A DNA stretch of 64,000 nucleotides from assembly GCA_021372555.1 (NCBI GenBank), contig JAJFUI010000235.1, forward strand, positions 1 to 64,000, written 5' to 3'. The stretch comes from Planctomycetaceae bacterium (lineage in GTDB: Bacteria; Planctomycetota; Planctomycetia; Pirellulales; Thermoguttaceae). Within the stretch, counting starts at the first letter, position 1. Each line of letters starts with the position of its first letter. Positions 52,349 to 60,338 of this stretch are shown here, in pieces. The notes beneath the pieces were generated by a model. The model made no database searches. It saw only the letters and a list, made by a program, of their open reading frames with translations, and was not told where the DNA came from. The position numbers and the translations under genes were made by a program.

Positions 52349-53551
52349 CTATCCACCAAACAGACCGAGGATGGTGTCCATCAGCCAACTGCTCACCGAG
52401 CCGGGCGACACCGTTTGCTCGCTCCACATCGTCCGCAGCAGATCGTACATCATGATGCCGCAGAGCACCAGGAACACCGCGCAGACGGCCAAGCCAGCGA
52501 TTTGCCACTTCGTGTAAGGCGGCTCCAGGCTCGTCGCTGCCGGCTGCATCAGCGTCACGCCCTCGGCCAAGGCGCCAGGCTGGGCCCCAAGAATCGGCGC
52601 GCCGGCCAGCGGCGCCGCCATTCCCATTTCCATCGCGGGCTGCGCCGAGAGGTCCTCGTCGAGCATCGCCGCCATCGATACGCCGCCTGGCGCACCGACC
52701 ATCGCGGCGCCCTCGTCAGCTTCGGTGTCCAGGGCAATGACCTGCGACCCGCTGCCCGACTCGTCGGCCCCGGCGGTCTCCTCGAGCGGAGTCAGCAGGA
52801 AGTCGTCGTCCCCCTTGACCTTCACGTCCGATCCTTCGCCGACCGTCTGGCTCGACGACCCGAGCAGGTCGTCCTCGTTAAAGCCCAGCGAATCTTCCGT
52901 CGCCGAACCGAGCTTGAGCGGCGTTTCTAGCGACAGGCCGCTGTCAGACGGGTCGACCAGCGAGATGCCGCTGTCGCCGCCAAGTGTTAAGTTGCTGCCT
53001 TTGCTGCTGCCGCCGAGGACCAGCTCGTCATCGTCGAGCCCCTTGTCCGCGCCGATGTCAACGGCGGAGCTATCGCTTGGCCCGGCCTTCGCGGACTTGC
53101 CCTCGATCGCCAGCGTGCTGTCCTCCAGCGTCAGGTCTTCCTCCAACGTGAGGTCCAACTCTGAGAGCGCTGTCTTGGATTCCTCGCCCTTCTTTCTGAT
53201 CGGGACCGGCGTCTTCGAGTCGGCCAGTTGGATGTCGCTGTCGGCCAGTCGAATGTCGCTTTCCGCCAAAGGGCGACCGGGCTCGCTAAACCCAATGACC
53301 GTCCCCGACAGCCCAGGGTCGGACTGACCGAGCTCGATCTCGCTCAGCAAAACGTCGCCAACCGGCTCTGCGCCCTCGGCTGGCTTCGCCTGCTGCTTGA
53401 TCAGCGCGTCGATGTCCTCGACCTTGAACTTCCAATCAGCGCCGTCACGATAGCCATGCAACTCGCGGTGTTCCAACATCGATTTGATGTCGTCCACGCT
53501 CTTGCCAAGCAGCTTGGCGGTTTCTGCGCTGTTGTAGTATTTCTGGGCCAT
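52349..53551 (-). CDS. Excisionase-like HTH protein with acidic repeat region and C-terminal membrane anchor
   Basis: 400 residues. Residues about 4-52 (YYNSAETAKLLGKSVDDIKS and HGYRDGADWKFKVEDIDALI) form an excisionase/MerR-type winged HTH. A long Ser/Asp/Gly-rich acidic linker follows with repeats such as ESDIRLADSDIQLADS and LGGDSGISLVDPSDSG. A single membrane helix lies near 350-372 (IAGLAVCAVFLVLCGIMMYD) with a short tail. The combination suggests a membrane-tethered DNA-binding protein. I recognise this architecture as a conserved planctomycete protein; no function is known to me. It lies 16 bases after the gene at 53568-53921, so the two are probably one operon. Confidence 0.78.
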   Translation of the reverse strand: MAQKYYNSAETAKLLGKSVDDIKSMLEHRELHGYRDGADWKFKVEDIDALIKQQAKPAEGAEPVGDVLLSEIELGQSDPGLSGTVIGFSEPGRPLAESDIRLADSDIQLADSKTPVPIRKKGEESKTALSELDLTLEEDLTLEDSTLAIEGKSAKAGPSDSSAVDIGADKGLDDDELVLGGSSKGSNLTLGGDSGISLVDPSDSGLSLETPLKLGSATEDSLGFNEDDLLGSSSQTVGEGSDVKVKGDDDFLLTPLEETAGADESGSGSQVIALDTEADEGAAMVGAPGGVSMAAMLDEDLSAQPAMEMGMAAPLAGAPILGAQPGALAEGVTLMQPAATSLEPPYTKWQIAGLAVCAVFLVLCGIMMYDLLRTMWSEQTVSPGSVSSWLMDTILGLFGG

Positions 53552-53567
53552 AACAGTCTCGCTTGCC

Positions 53568-53921
53568 TTATCTCTGATCCAACGATTGTTGGATCTCCTG
53601 CGGGAGCGGCTTTTCGTTATTGAAGTCGGTGATCCGTAAGTCCCACTGAATATTGCGAACGCTCTTCAGCGCGATCTTGCCGCTGAGTGCATCGATGTGA
53701 TAGACGCTCAACGCGCGCTGCCGGGGGTCGACGACGGTCAGCAGCTGACCTTTTTCGCCGAGCGGCAACGACGCCACAATCAGTTCCGTGCCAGACGTCG
53801 CCGTCGGTATGCCTGCCGCGGGACGCTGAGCGAAGCCGCCCTCACCGCGTTGCTCGGCCACGCCAATGGCTGCGATCACCAGTCCAACACACGCCAGGGT
53901 CCCCAGCATCGCCCATCTCAT
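53568..53921 (-). CDS. Small exported planctomycete protein, function unknown
   Basis: 117 residues: a signal or anchor segment (MRWAMLGTLACVGLVIAAIG) then a compact domain with LLTVVDPRQRALSVYHIDAL and KIALKSVRNIQWDLRITDFN, probably beta-sheet. I recognise the VVDPRQR...LSVYHID pattern from planctomycete proteins, always of unknown function. It sits upstream of the HTH-membrane gene with a 16-base gap, and a shared role at the membrane is possible. Confidence 0.75.
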   Translation of the reverse strand: MRWAMLGTLACVGLVIAAIGVAEQRGEGGFAQRPAAGIPTATSGTELIVASLPLGEKGQLLTVVDPRQRALSVYHIDALSGKIALKSVRNIQWDLRITDFNNEKPLPQEIQQSLDQR

Positions 53922-54275
53922 AAATCACCTTTGAAGTTCAACGGTTAGGGAAACTGGGGTCCCTTTCCTTATTGTAAAAGACCCAGTCTCCGTTGCAAGC
54001 AAAAACACCCGCTGGCGGGCCACCCGGACACTCGCCGAGTGTCGAATGCGCCCACGAGTCTATCCATCCCCTTCAACCGGAACAAGCCGGCCGCTCTGGG
54101 GACGATCGTTGAGCCGCCGCCTTGCCGTGGGGCGGGTTGTCCACCGGCCCTTCTGATCGCCTGGTGTCCAGCCGCATGAAGCGCAAAACCGGCGCGCGGC
54201 GGCGCCGCGGCAAAAGCACCCGGGTGGGTCGGCTGCCTCCCGACGGCGGTGTACCGTTGGCGCGCCCGCGAGGGC
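53922..54275. other. Intergenic region, no feature recognised
   Basis: 354 bases. Plus (54122-54325) and minus (53969-54313) open frames exist, but both are Arg/Gly/Pro-rich shadows without start signals. It should hold the promoter for the gene at 53568-53921 and the end of the transcript from 54276; no clear hairpin with a T-run was found. Confidence 0.55.
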
Positions 54276-55541
54276 TCAGCACCAGAACGCCAACAGCGCG
54301 AGGCCGCCAACAAGGGGAATCGTGAATAGCAGAACGATCCGTCCCAGCAGCCCCCAGCCGCCCAGCAGGCCAGCGATGCCGGCTTTCGAGACCAGGTTCG
54401 CCATCGCGGCGACGACGAGCATGCGCCAGGCGGCGCAGGATGCCAACGACTCGGTCGACACCATCCGCGCCGTCGACAGCGTGATCGCGTCCATTTCCGT
54501 CAGCCCAGAAAGAAACGCCACGGTGTAGAGTCCTCGGCCATTCCAATACTGCTTGGCTACGGCCAAGGCCAGGAGCACGACCGCGTAGAGCATCGCGAAG
54601 ACGATCGCCGATCGCAATTGCGTCGGATTCGTCTGCTCAGGCATCGGCGCCGAATGGCGTCGCACCCGAAACCAGAGCGCCAGCGCCGGCACGAATGTCA
54701 GCAGCATCAGCAACAACACCGGCGGCGCGAGCGCGCCCAAAAACGCTGGCGATACAACGGCCACCGCCACCAAGACCCGCACGTACATCACCGTCGAGGC
54801 GATCATGATGACGATCAGCGCCGTTCGAGCGCGCATGGGATCGCCGCGAGCGTCCCGAGCGTAGCTGACCGTCGTGGCCGTGCTGGAAATCGCCCCACCG
54901 AGGACTCCCCCGAGCAGAATGCCGGCGTCTTCGCCGAAGAACTTGTAGACAATGTAGCCGCCTAGGCTCAGCCCGACGATCAGCACAACCATCACCCAAA
55001 TCCAGTACGGATTGAGCACGTTGAGCGCCGCCGGGGCGTGAATCCCCAAGCTCGCCGGGCCGTAGTTCTCGTTCGGCAATAGCGGCAGCACAATGCACGC
55101 GATCAGCACGAACTGCATGATCGCCCGCAGGTCCTTATCGCCGAGCCGCTTGGCGACGGCATGCAACTCAATTTTAAACTGCAGCAGCACAGCCACGCTG
55201 GCGCCAACGACGATGGCCACCGCCATCGGCCCGACCATCACTAGCGCGCCGACGGCGTACATGACCAACATGGCGACGTCGGTGGTGGTGCCCCCGCTGG
55301 CGTCCGGCTGCGGCCGCCGCATATGGCCGACGACAATAACGCCGATGATCCCCAACAAGCCTGCGGCGACAATCCAGCTTTCGCCGAAATGGCCTGCCAG
55401 CAAGACGGCAAGGCTGCCCAGCAGGGTGACGAGCGGAAAGGTCCGCATGCCGGCCATCCCGCTGGCGGCGTGTTCCCTTTCCAGCCCCACCAGCAGTCCC
55501 AGCAGGGTCGCAACGGCTAGTCTTTCGAAGGTCGGTTCCAT
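54276..55541 (-). CDS. MgtC/SapB-type membrane protein with DUF4010
   Basis: 421 residues from ATG 55541 (GAGG just before), hydrophobic throughout with about a dozen helices. The first part (LAVATLLGLLVGLEREHA; GMRTFPLVTLLGSLAVLL) is the MgtC/SapB N-terminal pattern, including the GLEREH motif. The second part with GGAISSTATTVSYARDAR and AFLSGLTEMDAITLSTARM matches DUF4010. MgtC-like proteins act in magnesium and acid-stress physiology; the DUF4010 members have no firm function. Located downstream of panD. Confidence 0.85.
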   Translation of the reverse strand: MEPTFERLAVATLLGLLVGLEREHAASGMAGMRTFPLVTLLGSLAVLLAGHFGESWIVAAGLLGIIGVIVVGHMRRPQPDASGGTTTDVAMLVMYAVGALVMVGPMAVAIVVGASVAVLLQFKIELHAVAKRLGDKDLRAIMQFVLIACIVLPLLPNENYGPASLGIHAPAALNVLNPYWIWVMVVLIVGLSLGGYIVYKFFGEDAGILLGGVLGGAISSTATTVSYARDARGDPMRARTALIVIMIASTVMYVRVLVAVAVVSPAFLGALAPPVLLLMLLTFVPALALWFRVRRHSAPMPEQTNPTQLRSAIVFAMLYAVVLLALAVAKQYWNGRGLYTVAFLSGLTEMDAITLSTARMVSTESLASCAAWRMLVVAAMANLVSKAGIAGLLGGWGLLGRIVLLFTIPLVGGLALLAFWC

Positions 55542-55672
55542 CACCTCAACTCTAGCACGCCGTCCACATCCCATCCCTTCCGGGAGAGGGGTCTAGGGGA
55601 TATGAAGGCTGCTGGCCTGAGGGCAGCGTAGAAGCTGCTGTGAGAGGGCAGGGCAGGGCGGCCGGGCACTGC

Positions 55673-56026
55673 CTACACCGGCCGGTTGCGCTCGTCGACG
55701 TGAACGATGATCGGCTTCAGCCGCCGAGCCTCTTCCGCATCAACCGCGGCGTACGTCAGAATGACCACCTTGTCGCCCACCGCGCCGAGCCGCGCCGCTG
55801 GGCCGTTAAGCATCACGGTGCCAGAACCGGCCGGCGCCTCGATGACATAGGTAATCAGCCGCTGGGCGTTCGAGAGATTCAGCACATGCACCTGTTCGCC
55901 GGGCAGCATATCCGCCGCGCGAATAAGGTCAACGTCCAGCGCGATGCTCCCCTCGTAGTCCAATTCCGTGCCCGTCAGCGTGGCGCGGTGAATTTTGGAC
56001 CGTAACATGAACCGTTGCATGCCCAT
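55673..56026 (-). CDS. panD: Aspartate 1-decarboxylase
   Basis: 117 residues. LDYEGSIALD contains the Gly-Ser self-cleavage site that generates the pyruvoyl cofactor; MLRSKIHRATLTG and the YVIEAPAGSGTVMLNGPAA region match PanD. It decarboxylates aspartate to beta-alanine for pantothenate and CoA. With the ATG at 56020 the cleavage site falls at Gly24-Ser25 as in E. coli PanD; the ATG at 56026 has GGAG at a better distance. The active form is two chains of about 2.7 and 10 kDa. No other pantothenate gene is adjacent. Confidence 0.95.
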   Translation of the reverse strand: MGMQRFMLRSKIHRATLTGTELDYEGSIALDVDLIRAADMLPGEQVHVLNLSNAQRLITYVIEAPAGSGTVMLNGPAARLGAVGDKVVILTYAAVDAEEARRLKPIIVHVDERNRPV

Positions 56027-56164
56027 TCTCTCAACTCCGCAAAATCCTGCTCAGCACTCGCGAGACGGCGATGCCGCGCGTCCCACCCAATTACTATGAC
56101 TGCAATCCCTTGCGAATTCAACCGCCCCTCTTCTCCTGGGGCGTACGCCGAAACCCATCGGTGC

Positions 56165-57574
56165 CTAACCAGCCAGCAATTCCGGCTCGATCACGCGGAT
56201 GTGACGCCATTGGCCCTGCAGAAACCGCCCCGCATAGATAAAAGCCATCGTGAGCACCCAAATCGTCATAACCGTCCAGCACCACAGCAGTCCACCGCCC
56301 CAATAGCGTATTCCCACAATCGCCGCCAACAACGGCAGGGGCGTCAACAGCAGCGACACCAGCATGATGAACCGCGTGTCGCCCGCCCCCTTCAACGCCC
56401 CAGAGAACACGACGTTCATCGAATCGAACAAGCAGTACGCCGCCACGAAACGCAGCAGCACGACCGTCGTCGCCCGTAGCTGCGCAAATTCGGCCGGTCG
56501 GCTGCGAAGCGCATGCCCCATCAAGAGCACGTCCGGCAGCAGCAGATAGACCAACGCCATCGCCCCCATGTAGCCGCCAGCGATCCAAAGCGAGGTCCAC
56601 GTGGCCCGCGACGCCAAGTCGGGCCGATTGCGTCCCAGTTGTCTGCCGACCATCGTGCTCAGCGCCAACCCCAGGCCCAACATCGGCACGAACGCCAACG
56701 CGTTGACATTGAACGCAAGGCTCGTTGCCGCGGCATTCTCGGAACCGAGCTGCCCAACGATCAGCAAGAACAGCGTGAACCCGGCGACGTCAATCAGCAG
56801 TTGGACGCCGTTGGGCACCCCGAACCGCAACAACCGGCCAAACAACGGCCCGTTGAACCGCCGGTCCTCCCAGAGCCCGTACTTCCGCCGATAGCGTGGC
56901 AGCAGAGTCAACGCGGCGTACGCCACCACGCGGAACCACAGGGCCGTCACCGTGGCCCAACCCGCCCCCTCGATCCCCAGTTCAGGCAGTCCGAAGTGCC
57001 CGAAGATCCATCCGTAATCCAGGACGCCATTTAGCAGCGCGGCCGTCGAGTCCACGACCATCACGACCGGCGTTGCCCCAATTCCCGTAAAGACGGCCGA
57101 GAACGCGGCGGCCATGATTTCCGCACCGGCGCCAAACGTGCACACCTGAAAAAAGAGAGTCTCCTCCGCCGCCAGCCCTGGTCCGTGACCGGCCAAGCGA
57201 AACACCCATGGTGCGGCCGGGATTAGCAGCAAGTACAGCGGGATGCAATACAGCCCTACACGGGCGCCCTGCCACGCGGCTGGCCCAATGCGATGCTCCT
57301 GTCCCGCGCCGTGGTACTGCGCCACGAACGTGTTGACGTACGAAGCCAGGCCCAGCGGAAAACAGATCAGCGAAAAGTGCAGCATCCCCGCCGGCAACAC
57401 CGCCGCCACCGACTGCTCCGAATGCCAAAGCAAGAACATCCGGTCCATGAACGTCATCACCGTCAGCGCCGCCATCGACGTCACCAACGGCACGGATAGC
57501 CGCAGCACCTCTCGCCCGCCGCACGGCCGGGACCACCAGCTACCAGATTCGCCGCTCGCCACTGTCCGCTCCAC
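56165..57574 (-). CDS. MATE-family efflux transporter
   Basis: 469 residues with twelve predicted helices in two similar halves. LRLSVPLVTSMAALTVMTFM, NTFVAQYHGAG and, in the second half, GLALSTMVGRQLGRNRPD and FSGALKGAGDTRF are the MATE signature positions. Such proteins export cationic compounds using a sodium or proton gradient. The start is a GTG at 57574 with GGTGGA eight bases before it. It lies 35 bases downstream of the U32 gene and is probably co-transcribed with it. Confidence 0.88.
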   Translation of the reverse strand: MERTVASGESGSWWSRPCGGREVLRLSVPLVTSMAALTVMTFMDRMFLLWHSEQSVAAVLPAGMLHFSLICFPLGLASYVNTFVAQYHGAGQEHRIGPAAWQGARVGLYCIPLYLLLIPAAPWVFRLAGHGPGLAAEETLFFQVCTFGAGAEIMAAAFSAVFTGIGATPVVMVVDSTAALLNGVLDYGWIFGHFGLPELGIEGAGWATVTALWFRVVAYAALTLLPRYRRKYGLWEDRRFNGPLFGRLLRFGVPNGVQLLIDVAGFTLFLLIVGQLGSENAAATSLAFNVNALAFVPMLGLGLALSTMVGRQLGRNRPDLASRATWTSLWIAGGYMGAMALVYLLLPDVLLMGHALRSRPAEFAQLRATTVVLLRFVAAYCLFDSMNVVFSGALKGAGDTRFIMLVSLLLTPLPLLAAIVGIRYWGGGLLWCWTVMTIWVLTMAFIYAGRFLQGQWRHIRVIEPELLAG

Positions 57575-57609
57575 TGCTCAGATCCACCAAGTCATGTGTC
57601 ATTCGCCAT

Positions 57610-60042
57610 CTAACCACCGCGAACATTGAGACCCAGCGCGTGTTGCTGCGTCTTGATCGCCTGCCGCACTTCTTCCACGGTCGCCGCCGGCAACAACTCG
57701 ATGCGAAAGTGCCGCACGCCGCGTGCAAGCAATGCCGACGCGCCGCCAGGGCAGGCCTGGCCCTCGGCGTGAAACACGGTGTTGCGGCACTGGCTGTCGG
57801 CCAACACCGGATGCTCGACGCCGAGCCGGTCTCGCAGCTTGAGAGCGTGCCGACGGCACGGCCGGCCGCAGTCGCTCCGATCGCTCCCCTTGGAAAGCGT
57901 CCGGCAGAACAGACAGTATTCCGCGTGGAACATCGGGATATGCCGGAAAGCTATCACCTCGAGCCACTCGGGCGGGACCGCCTCGGCGAGCTCGATCAGT
58001 TGTCGCTCGTCCAAGTCGTAAGCCGCCGTCACCCGCTGCGCGCCCTGCTCGTGCAACCATCGCACGGTCAACTCGTTGACCGCGTTCAACGAAAAGTCGG
58101 CCACTGCCGCCAGTCCCTCGCGACGGCAGAACCCTAGTGCCGCGAGATTCCGCACCAGCAGCCCGTCCGGCCGCTGATCGGCGAGCATCTGCAGCACCCC
58201 GGCCTCGCCCGGCTTTTCAATCCGCGGCGTCGCCAAAAGGATCATCCCGCCAGCGGCATGCACCGTCCGCACCGCGTCAGCGCAGCGTTCGATCTCCTGC
58301 AAATCCGCAATCACGCTTCGCACGCCGCAACCTAACGCCGCCTCGACATGCGCCACGGACCGGCACAGGGCATGCAACTGCGGCGACGCCGCAACGTTTT
58401 GCGCAGCAGCAGCCTCCGGCACGGAGGCTCCGGCGCGAATCGCGGCCACCGCCGACCCTTCCAAAACGTTTCGCGACGGCGGCGTTCCCGCAGCGGCCTC
58501 CAACCGGCTGACCATCTCGTGCCGCAGCTTGCCCAGCACGCTCAGCGGCGCCATCGCCCGCCCGTCCAACGTCGCATTGAGCCGCCGAAGCTGGAAAGCC
58601 GTGTTGCCCAAGCGGCCAAACTGCTCCGTGAGCAACTCGACCGTCATCGGATGCTTCACCGCCTCGGCCAATGGTTCCGAAGACTCGACGTCGCAAGACG
58701 CGCCGGTCGCGGTCATCGCCTTAACTCGCAGCGGTCCGCCCACGACGCCCTCGACCGTCAAGTCCACCGGCACGCGACGAGCAAGCCCCTCCGCATAACT
58801 CTTGCGAAGACGCTGCGTGGCCCGTGGGTCGTCGGTCTTCCACACTGCCCGGCCAATCTGCACGTCGCCGGACTCGATCATTCCGCGACGGAAGGCGATC
58901 TCGACGAGCTCGCCGGCGGTCGCTTCCTTCACCGGCCTGCCCACCTTAAAAATTTCGTACAGCCGCCCGCCAACCTCCGTGCCTTCGAGTCGGTCGCCGT
59001 CGAACACGACGCCGTCGCCGCGCCGCACCGGCGCAGCCAAGTGGACCGTCACTCGGCCACCGCAGACCGCCGTAACCTCGCCAAGAAGCGTGCCGCGTTT
59101 TGCCGAGCTCGTGCCAGAGACGAGCGCCCGCGGCTTCGGCCCGTCGAGCCATCCGTGGCAGAAACCTCGCGAAAAAGTCATCTCCATTTCGGCCACCGAC
59201 GCCGGCCTCTCGCTCGCGACGTCAGATGCCGCATCGATCACCGCCCGATAATGTCGCGTCACCGCCGCAACGTACTCGGGCGGCTTCAACCGCCCTTCGA
59301 TCTTCAGTGCCGACACGCCAGCCGCTATTAGCTCCGGCGCCCGATCGTAGGCAGCCAGGTCGTGCGTGCTCATTGGGTAGCGCATCTGGCCTAGATCGAG
59401 CGGTCGCCCATCGCAAACCACGTCGTACGGCAAGCGACATGGCTGCGCGCACTGGCCCCGGTTGGCGCTCCGCCCGCCAAACGCCAGGCTCGCCAAACAC
59501 TGGCCCGAGTAGCTCACGCACAGCGCGCCATGGACAAACGCCTCCAACTCGACGCTCGTCTCGCGACGAATCGCCGCAATCTGTGCAATCGACAGCTCCC
59601 TGGGCAGGACCACGCGCCGAAGACCCAGCGCAGCCACCTCCGCAATGCACGCCGCGCTGCCGAGCGTCATCTGGGTAGACGCGTGGAGCGGCAATTCCGG
59701 GCAGAGCCTGGCGATTAGCCGCAGCAGGCCCAGGTCCTGGACAAGGGCCGCGTCGATACCTGCCGCGACCGCCAGCCGCACCAGTCGCTCCGCCTCGTCC
59801 AATTCATCGCCGAACACGAGCGTGTTCAGCGTCAGATAGCCCTTTACGCCGTAGGTGTGAAGGAACGCCATCAACTCCGGCAGCTCGTCCGCCGAGAAGT
59901 TTGTCGCCCGCCCCCGCGCATTGAGCCCATCCCGCAGCCCGAAATAGATCGCGTCGGCCCCGTTTGCCACGGCGGCCCGGGCGCAATCCCAGTCTCCGGC
60001 AGGGGCCATCAGTTCGGGAGCCTTCGACAAGGTGGGAAGCAT
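57610..60042 (-). CDS. U32-family peptidase/RNA-modification protein (RlhA-like)
   Basis: 810 residues from ATG 60042; the frame to 60108 has no better start. The U32 core is clear: LMAPAGDWDCARAAVANGAD, VHGALCVSYSGQCLASLAFG and RSANRGQCAQPCRLPY, with the conserved cysteines that bind an iron-sulfur cluster in this family. A second half (about 380-520) with VTVHLAAPVRRGDGVVF resembles the C-terminal domain of E. coli RlhA, and the last part has more Cys pairs (YCLFCRTLSKGSDRSDCGRP). RlhA and TrhP use prephenate to hydroxylate rRNA or tRNA; peptidase activity is less likely. The exact substrate is not determinable. Confidence 0.85.
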   Translation of the reverse strand: MLPTLSKAPELMAPAGDWDCARAAVANGADAIYFGLRDGLNARGRATNFSADELPELMAFLHTYGVKGYLTLNTLVFGDELDEAERLVRLAVAAGIDAALVQDLGLLRLIARLCPELPLHASTQMTLGSAACIAEVAALGLRRVVLPRELSIAQIAAIRRETSVELEAFVHGALCVSYSGQCLASLAFGGRSANRGQCAQPCRLPYDVVCDGRPLDLGQMRYPMSTHDLAAYDRAPELIAAGVSALKIEGRLKPPEYVAAVTRHYRAVIDAASDVASERPASVAEMEMTFSRGFCHGWLDGPKPRALVSGTSSAKRGTLLGEVTAVCGGRVTVHLAAPVRRGDGVVFDGDRLEGTEVGGRLYEIFKVGRPVKEATAGELVEIAFRRGMIESGDVQIGRAVWKTDDPRATQRLRKSYAEGLARRVPVDLTVEGVVGGPLRVKAMTATGASCDVESSEPLAEAVKHPMTVELLTEQFGRLGNTAFQLRRLNATLDGRAMAPLSVLGKLRHEMVSRLEAAAGTPPSRNVLEGSAVAAIRAGASVPEAAAAQNVAASPQLHALCRSVAHVEAALGCGVRSVIADLQEIERCADAVRTVHAAGGMILLATPRIEKPGEAGVLQMLADQRPDGLLVRNLAALGFCRREGLAAVADFSLNAVNELTVRWLHEQGAQRVTAAYDLDERQLIELAEAVPPEWLEVIAFRHIPMFHAEYCLFCRTLSKGSDRSDCGRPCRRHALKLRDRLGVEHPVLADSQCRNTVFHAEGQACPGGASALLARGVRHFRIELLPAATVEEVRQAIKTQQHALGLNVRGG

Positions 60043-60192
60043 GGGGGGTGCCGCTCGCGGGACAAACCCGTATTGTACCACTTGCCTAACCGGTACAGCA
60101 GTGACCATCCCCCGCCCTTGTGGTCCACGGGCGAATCGGCTATACTGCGGTGCTAATTTTCAAACGGTTTGACTTGGGAGACGGAGATTGTC

Positions 60193-60327
60193 ATGCAAAC
60201 CCGCCCACGCACAACTTTCGTGATGAAGCTCAAGAGCCGCCGTTGTCCGAAGTGCGGCGGCGCGATCAATTCTCAGCGGCGACGCTGCAAGCGCTGCCAC
60301 GAGGCACAGCAGCGGCCCAAGAAGTGA
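60193..60327 (+). CDS. 44-residue zinc-ribbon protein
   Basis: A short gene missed by usual length cut-offs. It encodes 44 residues, very basic, with CPKCGG and CKRC forming a four-Cys zinc ribbon. GGAG lies six bases before the ATG at 60193, a good ribosome-binding site. I recognise very similar short basic Cys-x2-Cys proteins from planctomycetes; the composition (Lys/Arg plus zinc ribbon) suggests RNA binding, perhaps at the ribosome, which is inference. It lies between the U32 gene and the CHAT gene and is convergent with the latter. Confidence 0.7.
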   Translation: MQTRPRTTFVMKLKSRRCPKCGGAINSQRRRCKRCHEAQQRPKK

Positions 60328-60338
60328 ACTGAAGCGAC

